Assembly: GCF_022370755.2 (NCBI RefSeq)
Contig: NZ_CP092364.2
Coordinates: forward strand, 5,208,001-5,272,000
Length of the DNA stretch: 64,000 nt
DNA from: Mycolicibacterium goodii
GTDB lineage: Bacteria > Actinomycetota > Actinomycetes > Mycobacteriales > Mycobacteriaceae
Reading direction: 5' to 3'
A model generated the notes under the pieces. The model was not told the DNA's origin. It made no database searches and worked only from the letters and a program-made list of their open reading frames with translations. Shown piece after piece: positions 27,062 through 35,702 of the stretch. Position numbers and translations under genes: made by a program. The stretch's first letter is position 1. Each line of letters starts with the position of its first letter.

Positions 27062-27691
27062 TCAGGAGTCGGGATCGAGCGCCGCGACGCGTTCGGAGAC
27101 CTCGACGTCGAGTGCCGACCCGGATGCGGCGAGACCGGCGATCACGCCGACACGATTGCGCGCGGGCTGGTTCTGCGACATCTTCGCCTTGGCCTCGACG
27201 CGGTCGACGGGCAGTTCGACGCCGACGATGCCGTTGAGCTGGGCGCGGGTGTAGGAGGCCGGCGCATCGGAGACCCGCCAGGGTTGAGCACGGCCCGACT
27301 CATGCCGGTCGGTCAACCTGGTGACCAGATCGAGGACCCACTCGGCATCGTCGTGCACACGGAGGGTGCCGTAGACATTGAGAACCTCGTAGTTCCACGT
27401 CGGCACGACTTTGCCGGTCTCGGATTTGGTCGGGTAGAACCCGGGCGACACATAGGCGTGCGGTCCGGTGAAGATCGCCACCGACTCGGCCCCGGCGGCC
27501 CGCCAGTGGTCGTTGGCTCGAGCGACATGGCCGAGCAGCGCATGACGCTCGGCGTCGTAGAGCAACGGCAACGGCGTCACCACCAGACCTGTCGGCGAGT
27601 AGCTGACGAGTTGGGCAAAACCGGCATCGGCCAGCACGGAATCGATGCGCTCAGGGCTCAGCGCGAACTTCGGGGGTAGATACACGGGCAC
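27062..27691 (-). CDS. PaiB-family FMN-binding negative transcriptional regulator
   Basis: 209 residues of the PaiB family, FMN-binding split-barrel proteins annotated as negative regulators. The core LPLLYD...LLGHVARANDHWR and PTWNYEVLNVYG are family marks. The N-terminal MPVYLPPKFA is close to the consensus. GTG 27691 is preceded by GGAGC. It is 72 bases downstream of nothing coding on the same strand other than the start of the upstream crp promoter region. It may bind polyamine- or stress-related signals, but this is family-level inference. Confidence 0.78.
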   Translation of the reverse strand: MPVYLPPKFALSPERIDSVLADAGFAQLVSYSPTGLVVTPLPLLYDAERHALLGHVARANDHWRAAGAESVAIFTGPHAYVSPGFYPTKSETGKVVPTWNYEVLNVYGTLRVHDDAEWVLDLVTRLTDRHESGRAQPWRVSDAPASYTRAQLNGIVGVELPVDRVEAKAKMSQNQPARNRVGVIAGLAASGSALDVEVSERVAALDPDS

Positions 27692-27807
27692 GCTCCATCG
27701 TTCGCCCCAAGCCTAACGAGGAGCGCTCGGCTCGGAAGCACCGGCGGCACCACTGTTTTCGCGAACGCAAAAATTAGTCGGTCAAATATGACGGACACCT
27801 CTTGTAG

Positions 27808-27823
27808 TGTGAACGCGGTAACA
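27808..27823. promoter_or_regulatory. Crp-like binding site upstream of the crp gene
   Basis: TGTGA-ACGCGG-TAACA matches the mycobacterial Crp consensus TGTGA-N6-TCACA except at one base, 28 bases before the crp start. It is consistent with autoregulation. Confidence 0.55.
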
Positions 27824-27850
27824 GTCGTGGACGGGTTATAGGGGTCGACT

Positions 27851-28525
27851 ATGGACGAAGTGCTGGCGCGCGCTGGCATCTTTCAAGGGGTGCAACCCAG
27901 CGCGGTGGCCGCACTTGCCCAGCAGTTGGAACCGGTGTCGTTCCGTCGCGGTCAGGTGGTCTTCACCGAGGGTGAGCCGGGGGAGACGCTGTACATCATC
28001 ACCTCCGGCAAGGTGAAGATCGGTCGAAAGTCGGTCGACGGCCGGGAAAGCCTGCTGACGCTGATGGGCCCGTCGGACATGTTCGGTGAGCTGGCGATCT
28101 TCGATCCGGGCCCGCGCACGTCGACGGTCACCGCGCTCTCGGAAGTGCAGGCGGTGATGATGCACCGCAAGGTGTTGCGCAACTGGATCGCCGATCGGCC
28201 CGAGATCGCCGAACAACTCCTGCGGGTCCTGGCCCGTCGGCTGCGGCGCACCAACGACAACCTGTCCGACCTCATCTTCACCGACGTGCCCGGCCGCGTC
28301 GCCAAGCAACTGCTGCACCTCGCGCAACGCTTCGGGACGCGCGAGGGCAACTCCCTGCGGGTGGACCACGAGCTCACGCAGGAGGAGATCGCCCAGCTTG
28401 TCGGCTCGTCGCGTGAGACGGTCAACAAGGCGTTGTCGGACTTCGCGCAGCGCGGCTGGATCCGCGTCCAGGGCAAGAGCATCCTCATCGACAACACCGA
28501 GCGGCTCGCGCGACGCGCGAACTGA
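27851..28525 (+). CDS. crp: cAMP receptor protein, Crp family (second mycobacterial paralogue)
   Basis: 224 residues very similar along their whole length to the M. tuberculosis CRP as I recall it ([19 protein letters not shown]). The cyclic-nucleotide pocket has [16 protein letters not shown] with the phosphate-contacting Arg and Thr. The winged HTH is [20 protein letters not shown]. It activates or represses genes for respiration, carbon use and stress when it binds cAMP. M. smegmatis has two such paralogues, and gene order suggests this is the second. ATG 27851 has AGGGG six bases upstream. A near-consensus CRP site lies 28 bases before the start. Confidence 0.93.
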   Translation: MDEVLARAGIFQGVQPSAVAALAQQLEPVSFRRGQVVFTEGEPGETLYIITSGKVKIGRKSVDGRESLLTLMGPSDMFGELAIFDPGPRTSTVTALSEVQAVMMHRKVLRNWIADRPEIAEQLLRVLARRLRRTNDNLSDLIFTDVPGRVAKQLLHLAQRFGTREGNSLRVDHELTQEEIAQLVGSSRETVNKALSDFAQRGWIRVQGKSILIDNTERLARRAN

Positions 28526-28571
28526 CCTGCCCGCTGCCACGGGAAGTGTGACCACACCTACATTGCTAGTG

Positions 28572-28592
28572 CCCTAACTATTAGGGTACGTT
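28572..28592 (+). promoter_or_regulatory. MarR operator next to a leaderless promoter
   Basis: CCCTAA-CTA-TTAGGG (28572-28586) is a perfect inverted repeat that abuts TACGTT (28587-28592), the -10. Six bases further on is the MarR-type ATG at 28599. The arrangement predicts autorepression by occlusion of the promoter. Confidence 0.6.
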
Positions 28593-28598
28593 TTAGTC

Positions 28599-29090
28599 AT
28601 GGCCTCACCTTCCCGTGTCGACGTCGACCCTCTCGCCCTCGAACGCCAGGTGTGCTTCGCGTTGGCCGTGACCAACCGGGCCGTGCTGTCGATCTATCGA
28701 CCACTTCTCGAACCCCTGGGCCTCACCCACCCGCAGTATCTGGTGATGCTGGCCTTGTGGGATCACCACAAGATGAGCACGGCCGACACCGCACCGCTGT
28801 CGGTGAAACAGATCGCCGCGGCTCTCCAACTGGACTCGGCGACGCTGTCGCCGATGCTCAAGCGTCTTGACGCGCTCGGCCTGATCACCCGCACGCGTAG
28901 TGTCGGTGATGAACGTGCGACCGACATCCGGCTCACGCAGGCGGGCATCGCGCTGCGCGAGCGTGCGCTGGAGATACCCCCGAAGGTCGTCGAGCGACTG
29001 GGCGTGGACATGGCCGAACTGGAAGAACTGCGTCGGGTCTTGACCCGAGTCAACACCGCCGCGTTGGCCGCGAACGGTGTCAACCACTGA
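28599..29090 (+). CDS. MarR-family regulator, OhrR-like
   Basis: 163 residues with the MarR winged helix: LSVKQIAAALQLDSATLSPM, LKRLDALGLITR, and wing RSVGDERATDIRLT. The early ERQVCFALAVTNRAV is like the LCFALY segment of OhrR, whose Cys senses organic peroxide, so Cys19 may be a redox sensor. The start ATG follows a TACGTT box by six bases, with a perfect operator just before it. It is followed after 14 bases by the DUF5313 gene on the same strand. No ohr gene is adjacent; the OsmC-family protein at 20.2 kb is unlinked. Confidence 0.83.
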   Translation: MASPSRVDVDPLALERQVCFALAVTNRAVLSIYRPLLEPLGLTHPQYLVMLALWDHHKMSTADTAPLSVKQIAAALQLDSATLSPMLKRLDALGLITRTRSVGDERATDIRLTQAGIALRERALEIPPKVVERLGVDMAELEELRRVLTRVNTAALAANGVNH

Positions 29091-29104
29091 ACACGAGGAT
29101 CATC

Positions 29105-29533
29105 ATGGCCGCCGAACAGAACAAAGCCCGCCCCAATCTGCTTCAGTACATTGCCTATTCGTACGGTCGGAGGTTGCCGGACTCGATGCGCGAATGGGTC
29201 GCCCACGATCTGGCCGACCATGGTGCCGTCCGCAGGCACATGATCCGGATGGCCATCCCGCCGGCACTGGTGCTCGCCCCGTTCTGGTTGTTGCCCGCAT
29301 CGCTTTACGTGCACATCGAGATGACCGTCCCGATCTACGCCTGGGCGCTGCTCATGGCGTTGGCGCTCAACAAGGTGTGGCGTCGGCACCGCCTGGCCCA
29401 GCACGGACTCGATCCGAACCTGGTCGACGAGATCCGGTACAAGAAGCAGGCGCACATCCACGAGGACTACATCCGCCGCTACGGCCCACGTCCGGAGTCG
29501 GCGAAATTCCAGTCCAACAGCAGTCCGTTCTGA
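29105..29533 (+). CDS. DUF5313 membrane protein
   Basis: 142 residues. The DUF5313 mark is PNLLQYIAYSYGRRLPDSMR near the N-terminus, followed by WVAHDL. Two hydrophobic segments (about 50-68 and 75-92) suggest a small membrane protein with both ends in the cytoplasm. The C-terminus is charged (RYKKQAHIHEDYIRRYGPR). GAGGA stands before the ATG. It is restricted to mycobacteria and relatives and has no known function. Probably co-transcribed with the MarR gene. Confidence 0.78.
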   Translation: MAAEQNKARPNLLQYIAYSYGRRLPDSMREWVAHDLADHGAVRRHMIRMAIPPALVLAPFWLLPASLYVHIEMTVPIYAWALLMALALNKVWRRHRLAQHGLDPNLVDEIRYKKQAHIHEDYIRRYGPRPESAKFQSNSSPF

Positions 29534-29614
29534 CCGACCACACAGGTAAGAATCCCTCGCAGTGGGTAGGCACTGGGGTGACCCAGATTCCGCCCACCGA
29601 TGAGGGAGACCGAC

Positions 29615-30181
29615 ATGACCAACGCACTCGACGGCAAGAAGGTCGCCATCCTGGCCACCGACGGAGTCGAACGCCGCGAACTCGTCGAACCGCGCGAGGC
29701 GCTTGAGCAGGCCGGTGCGCGCACCGAGTTGCTGTCGCTGCAGAGCGGGACGATCGACGCCCGCGACCATGACCTGGAGCCGGCGGGCACCTACACCGTC
29801 GACCGCCCGGTGAGCGAGGCCAAGGGCGACGAGTTCGACGCGCTCGTGGTTCCCGGCGGCACGGTGAATGCCGACAAGCTCAGGTCCGATTCGACGGCGG
29901 TCGCGTTCGTCCACGACTTCGTCAACTCCGGCCGTCCCGTCGCGGTGATCTGCCACGGACCATGGACGCTGGTCGAGGCAGGGGTCGCGAAGGGCCGCAC
30001 GCTCACCTCCTACCCGAGCCTGCGCACCGACCTGCGCAACGCCGGCGCGACGGTGCTGGACGAGGAGGTCGTCATCGACGGCAACCTCATCACGAGCCGC
30101 TCCCCGAAAGACATCCCCGCGTTCAACAAGGCGCTCATCGAAGCGCTCGCCAAGCAGCCCCAGGCCCAGGCCCAGCGGTAA
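29615..30181 (+). CDS. DJ-1/PfpI family glutamine amidotransferase-like protein
   Basis: 188 residues of the PfpI/DJ-1 class, which includes proteases, chaperones and glyoxalases. The nucleophile-elbow Cys is in VICHGPW, with VVPGGTVNADKL and LTSYPSLRTDLRNAGA around it, and the Glu/His partners look intact. ATG 29615 has GGGAG about eight bases upstream; an ATG at 29600 is also in frame. It may detoxify methylglyoxal or act in stress; substrate not shown. It lies between DUF5313 and a divergently regulated GntR operon. Confidence 0.8.
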   Translation: MTNALDGKKVAILATDGVERRELVEPREALEQAGARTELLSLQSGTIDARDHDLEPAGTYTVDRPVSEAKGDEFDALVVPGGTVNADKLRSDSTAVAFVHDFVNSGRPVAVICHGPWTLVEAGVAKGRTLTSYPSLRTDLRNAGATVLDEEVVIDGNLITSRSPKDIPAFNKALIEALAKQPQAQAQR

Positions 30182-30198
30182 CCAACGCCACACACTTC

Positions 30199-30220
30199 TT
30201 GCATGCAACCTTGCATGCAA
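30199..30220 (+). promoter_or_regulatory. Twin GntR operator
   Basis: Two identical ten-base palindromes TTGCATGCAA, at 30199-30208 and 30211-30220, are separated by two bases. They lie just before a TACGCT -10 (30226-30231) and the leaderless GTG of the GntR gene at 30239. Tandem half-helix spacing suggests co-operative binding by GntR dimers, autorepressing the operon. Confidence 0.7.
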
Positions 30221-30238
30221 GGAGTTACGCTGGTCGGC

Positions 30239-30877
30239 GTGGACACGACCAGCAGCAGTCAGCGCGCGTATCAGGCCACCAAGGACCGCATCCTGTCCGG
30301 TGGCATCCGCGGCGGGCAACTGCTCAGCGAGGTCGAGGTCGCCAACGAACTCGGCGTGAGCCGCACCCCGGTCCACGAGGCATTCCTGCGATTGGCCGCC
30401 GAAGACCTGCTCGAACTGCTACCGCGCCGCGGCGCGGTGGTGGTGCCGGTCCCGCCGCAGGAGGCCACCGACCTCCTGGAGATGCGCCTGGCGCTCGAGA
30501 CCGCCGCGGTGCGCCGTCTGTGCCGCACCCCCGAAGCGGTCGACGCCCTGTTCACCGAACTGAACGATCTCGTCGACGAACAACGCCGGCTTGCCGACAC
30601 GAACGACGCCCGGGCCTTCGCCGCGGCCGACGACGCGTTTCACCGCCGCATCGTCGAGGTCGCGGGAAACCCCATCGGACAGAGGTTCTACGGGTCGCTC
30701 AGCGACCGGCAGCGACGCATGATGGCCGACGCCGCACGCTCGGACAGCACACGTCTGGAGGCGCTCATCGGTGAACACGCCGGGCTCGCCGCAGCCATCG
30801 AGCGTCGCGACGTCGAGGAGTTCGAATCCGCACTGCTGTCGCACCTGGAGGCGACGTATCGAGTGAGCCTGCAGTGA
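30239..30877 (+). CDS. GntR-family regulator (FadR subgroup)
   Basis: 212 residues with an N-terminal GntR winged helix (RAYQATKDRILSG, EVANELGVSRTPVHEAFLRL) and a C-terminal FCD effector domain (about 85-205) with the Asp and His metal-site residues seen in ADDAFHRRIVEVAG. GTG 30239 is fixed by a TACGCT box seven bases upstream, giving a leaderless start; the frame extends to 30203. It overlaps the MFS gene by four bases (GTGA), so the two form an operon and the transporter is likely its target. Confidence 0.87.
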   Translation: MDTTSSSQRAYQATKDRILSGGIRGGQLLSEVEVANELGVSRTPVHEAFLRLAAEDLLELLPRRGAVVVPVPPQEATDLLEMRLALETAAVRRLCRTPEAVDALFTELNDLVDEQRRLADTNDARAFAAADDAFHRRIVEVAGNPIGQRFYGSLSDRQRRMMADAARSDSTRLEALIGEHAGLAAAIERRDVEEFESALLSHLEATYRVSLQ

Positions 30878-32115
30878 CCACGACCGCAGCACGATCAGAG
30901 ACACATCGGATTCGGCCGTGGGTCGCGGTGGCGGCGGCCGCCTTCTGCATCGGCTGGGGCGGCAATCAGTTCACGCCGCTGCTCATCGCCTACGCGCAGC
31001 ATTCCGGCTACACCCAGGTCGACGTGGACGTACTGCTGGGTGCCTACGTCCTCGGACTCGTCCCGGGGTTGCTGGTCGCGTCGACGCTGTCCGACCGCCA
31101 CGGCAGACGGCCGGTGATGGCTCTCGGCCTGGTGAGCTCCGCGATCGGCAGCGTCATCCTGGCGATCGGCGACCACTTGGGCTTCCCGGCGCTTTTCGCA
31201 GGCCGTTTGCTCAGTGGTGTCGCGGTGGGTATCGCCATGGCCGTCGGCTCGGCCTGGATCACCGAGCTGTCCAGGGCGCCTTACGACGACGCCCCGTCGG
31301 GCAGCGGCGCACGACGCGCCTCGGTCTGTCTGTCTTTGGGCCTCGGTGTGGGGCCGCTGTGCGCGGGGCTGCTCACCGAATACGCTCCGCTCCCACTGGT
31401 GTTGACGTATCTGGTGCACGCCGGGCTGTGCCTGCCTGCGCTGTGGGCCATCCGGCACCGCACCATCGAAACCCGCACCGGCACAACATCCGGCAGCGTC
31501 ATCGACGGTCTGCGTGTCCCCGCGGCGGCGCATCGCCGTTTCATGCATGTCGTCGTCCCCATGGCGCCCTGGATCTTCGGCTCGGCGGCGATCGCCTACG
31601 CGATCGTGCCTGCCCTCGTCGCCGACCGGTTGGGCCATTGGGCCCTGCTCTACACCGCGGGCCTGACGGTCCTCACGCTGGGGTGCGGCGTCGCGGTCCA
31701 GCCCATCGCCCGGCGCCTCGACGACCACTCGAGTGCCCGCGCGGTCGTCGTCTCGATGGTGCTCATGGCCCTCGGCGTCTTCGCCGCTGTCGTCACCGCC
31801 ATCACCAGGTCCATCGGCATCGCGGTGCTCGTGGCGATGCTGCTCGGATGTGCCTACGGCATCGCGATCGTCTCCGGGTTGCTGGAAATCCAGCGCATCG
31901 CCGAACCCGACGAACTCGCCGGCGTCTCCGGTGTGTACTACTCGTTGGCCTACGCCGGGTTCCTGCTGCCCGCGATCCTCGCCGCACTGGCCCGCTACTT
32001 CAGCTACCCGGCGATGCTCACGGTCGTCGGGTTGCTGGCGGCGGCATGTACGGCATTGTGTGCTTCCGGCTGGTCCAAGCACCTGGAACCGACTACCCCC
32101 ACAGCCAGGGTGTGA
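30874..32115 (+). CDS. Major facilitator superfamily transporter
   Basis: 413 residues with about 12 membrane segments. The MFS loop 2-3 motif is SDRHGRRPVMALGLV (residues 71-85). The N-terminal part carries VLLGAYVLGLVPGLLVA. Its substrate is unknown; drug or metabolite efflux is most common for this shape. The GTG start overlaps the GntR stop by four bases. It ends 110 bases before the amidase gene. Confidence 0.85.
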   Translation: MTTTAARSETHRIRPWVAVAAAAFCIGWGGNQFTPLLIAYAQHSGYTQVDVDVLLGAYVLGLVPGLLVASTLSDRHGRRPVMALGLVSSAIGSVILAIGDHLGFPALFAGRLLSGVAVGIAMAVGSAWITELSRAPYDDAPSGSGARRASVCLSLGLGVGPLCAGLLTEYAPLPLVLTYLVHAGLCLPALWAIRHRTIETRTGTTSGSVIDGLRVPAAAHRRFMHVVVPMAPWIFGSAAIAYAIVPALVADRLGHWALLYTAGLTVLTLGCGVAVQPIARRLDDHSSARAVVVSMVLMALGVFAAVVTAITRSIGIAVLVAMLLGCAYGIAIVSGLLEIQRIAEPDELAGVSGVYYSLAYAGFLLPAILAALARYFSYPAMLTVVGLLAAACTALCASGWSKHLEPTTPTARV

Positions 32116-32225
32116 GCGGGCGAATCGGGTACCGCACTACTCATGCCCGCCGGCGGCGCTCACCACGAGCATGAAGTCGCCGCTGTTCCACGCGGCCTCG
32201 TGGATCACGCTCCGAGGAGCTCACA

Positions 32226-32765
32226 ATGATGGTCTGGCTTGCCGACGCACTTCGCGCAGAAGGGCTCGACGTCGACGAGATCGATGGCTGGCGCACGAAC
32301 GGCGACGGGGACTTCGATGACATCTGGGGCATCATCTGCCACCACACCGCAGGGGACGACGTCTCTCCCGCTACCGTCTCCCGCGGTACTCCCGAGCGGC
32401 CGGGACCGTTGTCGAACGTCTTGATCAGACGCGACGGCACCGTCGCAGTGGTCGCCGCAGGCGTCGCCCGTCATGCCGGTCCCGGCTACCACGAGGATCT
32501 GCCGCACACCGACGTCGACGCCCGCACCGTCGGCGTCCACGCCGAACTTCACGGCCATCAGAAGTATCCCCGCGAGCAGTACCTCAGCTACGTCCGCTGT
32601 TGCGCAGCGATCCTGCGACACATCAACCAGCCCGCCTCACACGTGCTGGGCCACCAGGAGTGGAACACCGCCAAACGCGACCCCTGCCTGAGCATGGACC
32701 AACTCCGTGCCGATATCACCGCACATCTGAACTCCTACGTGCAAGCCGCGTCACGCGTGCGCTGA
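32226..32765 (+). CDS. N-acetylmuramoyl-L-alanine amidase, endolysin-like
   Basis: 179 residues forming one Amidase_2 domain. The zinc-binding His is in IWGIICHHTAG, with further His in VHAELHG and GHQEWNTAKRDPCLS. Motif order and the compact size recall the amidase domain of mycobacteriophage lysin A rather than host amidases, which carry signal peptides and wall-binding modules. No signal peptide is seen. GAGGAG precedes the ATG. No other phage gene is adjacent, so it may be a captured or domesticated lysin. Confidence 0.8.
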   Translation: MMVWLADALRAEGLDVDEIDGWRTNGDGDFDDIWGIICHHTAGDDVSPATVSRGTPERPGPLSNVLIRRDGTVAVVAAGVARHAGPGYHEDLPHTDVDARTVGVHAELHGHQKYPREQYLSYVRCCAAILRHINQPASHVLGHQEWNTAKRDPCLSMDQLRADITAHLNSYVQAASRVR

Positions 32766-32806
32766 CCGGTTCCCGGGCGCCTCTCGGCCGCATTTGCTAC
32801 GAAATA

Positions 32807-32828
32807 GGTGAGTGAGTACTCTCTCACC
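32807..32828 (+). promoter_or_regulatory. TetR operator over the -10 of the 32.8 kb TetR gene
   Basis: A 22-base near-perfect palindrome: GGTGAG on the left, AGTACT in the centre and CTCACC on the right, with one mismatch per half. It contains TACTCT (32817-32822), and the ATG follows six bases later. Autorepression by blocking the promoter is predicted. Confidence 0.65.
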
Positions 32829-33446
32829 ATGTCCGCCGCCCGCGACCGCCTGATGGCCGCCGCACTGAAGCTCTTCGCTGCGAAGGGTTACGCGGCGACG
32901 TCGGTGGCCGAGATTCAGCAGCAGGCCGGCCTCGCACCCGGGTCAGGCGCGCTCTACAAGCACTTCGGCTCCAAGCGCGAACTTCTCGAAGCCGCCATCA
33001 CGCACCGCATCGACAACATCGTGGCCGCGCGCGAGCAGTACGACGCCGAGAAACCACGCACCGTGGAGGACGCGGTGCGTAGCGCGGGTCAGTTGATCTG
33101 GACGAACCTGACCCAGAGCGAAGAGTTGCTGCGCGTGATGCTGCGTGAACCGGACGAACTCGGGGACCTCGACGCGAAGACGTGGCAGGTGATCACCGAC
33201 AACGCCTACCAGCGCTTCGCCGACGAGCTGACCGCGTCCAACCGGGCGGGCCGCACCGACATCCCGGACCCGGAGGCGACGGCCGCGGTGGCGATCGCGT
33301 CGCTGTCCTATGCCGCCACGTTGCACGCGCTGAACGGACGCACCCCAGGCAACGTCGACCACGACCGCTTCTTCGAGGCGTGGGTCACCCAGACCGTGGC
33401 GGCCATCGAACAGCACCGGACCGATAACCAGACCGATAAACGTTGA
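32829..33446 (+). CDS. TetR-family transcriptional regulator
   Basis: 205 residues. The TetR DNA-binding domain has [20 protein letters not shown] and [35 protein letters not shown]. The effector domain (about 75-195) is a generic TetR_C. ATG 32829 lies six bases after a TACTCT box and after the palindrome, so it is preferred to GTG 32808, which lies in the operator. It is followed after 28 bases by the acyl-CoA dehydrogenase gene and probably controls it. Confidence 0.87.
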   Translation: MSAARDRLMAAALKLFAAKGYAATSVAEIQQQAGLAPGSGALYKHFGSKRELLEAAITHRIDNIVAAREQYDAEKPRTVEDAVRSAGQLIWTNLTQSEELLRVMLREPDELGDLDAKTWQVITDNAYQRFADELTASNRAGRTDIPDPEATAAVAIASLSYAATLHALNGRTPGNVDHDRFFEAWVTQTVAAIEQHRTDNQTDKR

Positions 33447-33474
33447 CCACCAACCGAATTCAGGAGTTCATACT

Positions 33475-34686
33475 GTGACGTTCTCACTTCAGCTGAGCGA
33501 CGACGTGATCGAGGTGCGGGACTGGGTGCACCAGTTCGCCGCAGAGGTCGTGCGCCCCGCGGCAGCGGAATGGGATGAGCGTGAAGAGACGCCATGGCCG
33601 GTGATCCAGGAGGCCGCGAAGGTCGGGCTCTACTCCCCCGAACTGTTCGCCCAGCAGGCCGCCGAGCCCACCGGCCTCGGCATGCTCACGGTGTTCGAGG
33701 AGCTGTTCTGGGGCGACGCCGGTATCGCATTGTCGATCCTGGGCACCGGTCTGGCGGCCGCGGCCCTGGCCGGCAACGGCACGCCCGAGCAGCTGGGCCA
33801 GTGGCTTCCCGAGATGTTCGGCACCCCGGACGAGCCGAAGCTCGGGGCGTTCTGCTCGTCGGAACCCGACGCCGGGTCGGACGTCGGCGCGATCCGCACA
33901 CGCGCGCGCTTCGACGAGGCCACCCGCGAGTGGGTGCTCAACGGCACCAAGACCTGGGCCACCAATGGCGGCATCGCCAACGTGCACATCGTGGTCGCGT
34001 CGGTCTATCCCGAACTGGGGTCACGGGGTCAGGCGACATTCGTCATCCCGCCGGGTACCCACGGCCTCGTCCAGGGGCAGAAGTTCAAGAAGCACGGCAT
34101 CCGCGCCTCACACACGGCCGAGGTGGTCCTGGACAACGTCCGCCTGCCCGAGGACATGATCCTCGGCGGCCGCGAGCGGTTCGAGGAGCGGATCGCGCGG
34201 GTGAAGTCCGGCGCGTCGGCGCGTGGCCAGGCTGCCATGAAGACATTCGAACGCACCCGGCCCACTGTCGGTGCCATGGCGGTCGGTGTGGCGCGCGCGG
34301 CCTACGAGTACGCGCTCGATTATGCCTGCCAGCGTGAACAGTTCGGCCGCAAGATCGGCGAGTTCCAAGCCGTCGCGTTCAAGCTCGCGGACATGAAGAG
34401 CCGGATCGACGCCGCACGACTGCTGGTGTGGCGGGCCGGATGGATGGCACGCAACAATCAGAGCTTCGACTCAGCCGAGGGATCGATGGCCAAGCTCGTG
34501 GCCAGCGAGACCGCCGTGTACGTCACCGACGAGGCCATCCAGATTCTCGGTGGCAACGGCTACACCCGCGACTACCCCGTCGAACGCATGCACCGGGACG
34601 CCAAGATCTTCACGATCTTCGAGGGCACCAGCGAGATCCAGCGCCTGGTGATCTCGCGGGCCCTGACCGGGCTCTCCATCCGGTAG
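33475..34686 (+). CDS. fadE: Acyl-CoA dehydrogenase
   Basis: 403 residues of the FAD-dependent acyl-CoA dehydrogenase family, first step of beta-oxidation. Motifs include [17 protein letters not shown], the FAD site TKTWATNGG and the catalytic loop [10 protein letters not shown] with the base Glu near residue 389. The C-terminal helical domain is intact. GTG 33475 has AGGAG eight bases upstream. It follows the TetR gene on the same strand and the intervening 28 bases hold no promoter, so an operon is likely. Substrate chain length is not evident. Confidence 0.88.
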   Translation: MTFSLQLSDDVIEVRDWVHQFAAEVVRPAAAEWDEREETPWPVIQEAAKVGLYSPELFAQQAAEPTGLGMLTVFEELFWGDAGIALSILGTGLAAAALAGNGTPEQLGQWLPEMFGTPDEPKLGAFCSSEPDAGSDVGAIRTRARFDEATREWVLNGTKTWATNGGIANVHIVVASVYPELGSRGQATFVIPPGTHGLVQGQKFKKHGIRASHTAEVVLDNVRLPEDMILGGRERFEERIARVKSGASARGQAAMKTFERTRPTVGAMAVGVARAAYEYALDYACQREQFGRKIGEFQAVAFKLADMKSRIDAARLLVWRAGWMARNNQSFDSAEGSMAKLVASETAVYVTDEAIQILGGNGYTRDYPVERMHRDAKIFTIFEGTSEIQRLVISRALTGLSIR

Positions 34687-34713
34687 GACCCACGTTCGGC
34701 GAGGCTGTGGTTG

Positions 34714-34742
34714 TCGGGCGAAATCTCGAGTAGGACGCCCGA
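34714..34742 (+). terminator. Putative terminator after the acyl-CoA dehydrogenase gene
   Basis: TCGGGCG (34714-34720) pairs with CGCCCGA (34736-34742) across a 15-base loop; flanking GTTG and CAAC can extend the stem. There is no T-run, so it would be a weak or Rho-aided terminator. Confidence 0.4.
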
Positions 34743-34898
34743 TAACAACAGTTTCGGCGCGGAAAGCTCTGGTCGAGCACCTTCCTTTGCCTTATCGTGA
34801 CCTTAAGTTACTCTTATTTTTCTTATGAGAGGCGTACGGTTGACGTTCATGGCGGTCATGATCACCGGCCGCATCGGCAGTGACGGAAGGAACCCGAT

Positions 34899-35600
34899 AT
34901 GCACCAGGACACCACCGCACGGGTCGCCCTGATAACCGGAGCCTCGCGGGGCATCGGTGCCGAAGTCGCACAACAGCTCGCTGCCTCCGGCACCCGCGTC
35001 GTCGTCAACTACCGCGCGAACGCAGAGCGCGCCGAAGGCATCGCGGACACCATCCGCGCTGCGGGCGGGCAAGCCTCCACGATCTGCGCCGACATCGCCG
35101 ACGAGGCATCGACCATCGCGATGATCGACGACATCCGTCGCCGGTTCGGCAGGCTCGATGTCCTGGTCCTCACCGCTCTCGGTGGTGCCCGCCTCGGTGT
35201 CGACCCCAGGCACGCCATGCGTCTCAACCGGGACGCGCAACGGCGCCTGGCCCGGCTCGCCCTGCCGCTCATGCCGGTCGGAGGCCACATCGTGTTCGTC
35301 ACCAGTCACCAGGCCCACTTCTTCCCGCACAAGGCAGTGCCGAAGGGGTACGGCCCGATCGCGGCGAGCAAGCGCGCCGGCGAGACCGCGCTGTATGCCA
35401 TGCGCCCCGAATTCGACCGCCGCGGCGTCCATTTCACCGTGGTGTCGGGCCGGATGTTCGACGCGGCGCCGATCGCCGACCTGTGGCAGCGCCAGGCGCC
35501 CGGGGCCGACTTCGCCTCGGCGGTCGTGCATGCCGCGACGACGCCGAATCCGTCCGGCATCGTCTACGTCGGGCGCGCCGACTACCTGATGACGGCCTGA
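34899..35600 (+). CDS. Short-chain dehydrogenase/reductase
   Basis: 233-residue classical-type SDR. The cofactor loop is GASRGIG (residues 15-21), the Asp of CADIADE follows, and the active site is YGPIAASK with Ser (VTSHQ) upstream. NADP use is suggested by NYRANAER. GGAAGGA lies before the ATG. It sits 102 bases before pknK on the same strand with no visible link. Substrate unknown. The NNAG motif is replaced by TALGG, which is unusual for the family. Confidence 0.82.
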   Translation: MHQDTTARVALITGASRGIGAEVAQQLAASGTRVVVNYRANAERAEGIADTIRAAGGQASTICADIADEASTIAMIDDIRRRFGRLDVLVLTALGGARLGVDPRHAMRLNRDAQRRLARLALPLMPVGGHIVFVTSHQAHFFPHKAVPKGYGPIAASKRAGETALYAMRPEFDRRGVHFTVVSGRMFDAAPIADLWQRQAPGADFASAVVHAATTPNPSGIVYVGRADYLMTA

Positions 35601-35702
35601 CACCGGCGTCCCACAAGTACCCTCCGGCCCGCAACGCCGGCGTTATGCTCGGGTCGGTGGCTGACCTGCTGCCATGGTGCCAGCACAGTTTCGAGGCGAA
35701 CG

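Noticed and set aside
32226..32765. Prophage
   Set aside because: Only a single lysin-like gene is present; no integrase, capsid or tail genes and no att site were seen.
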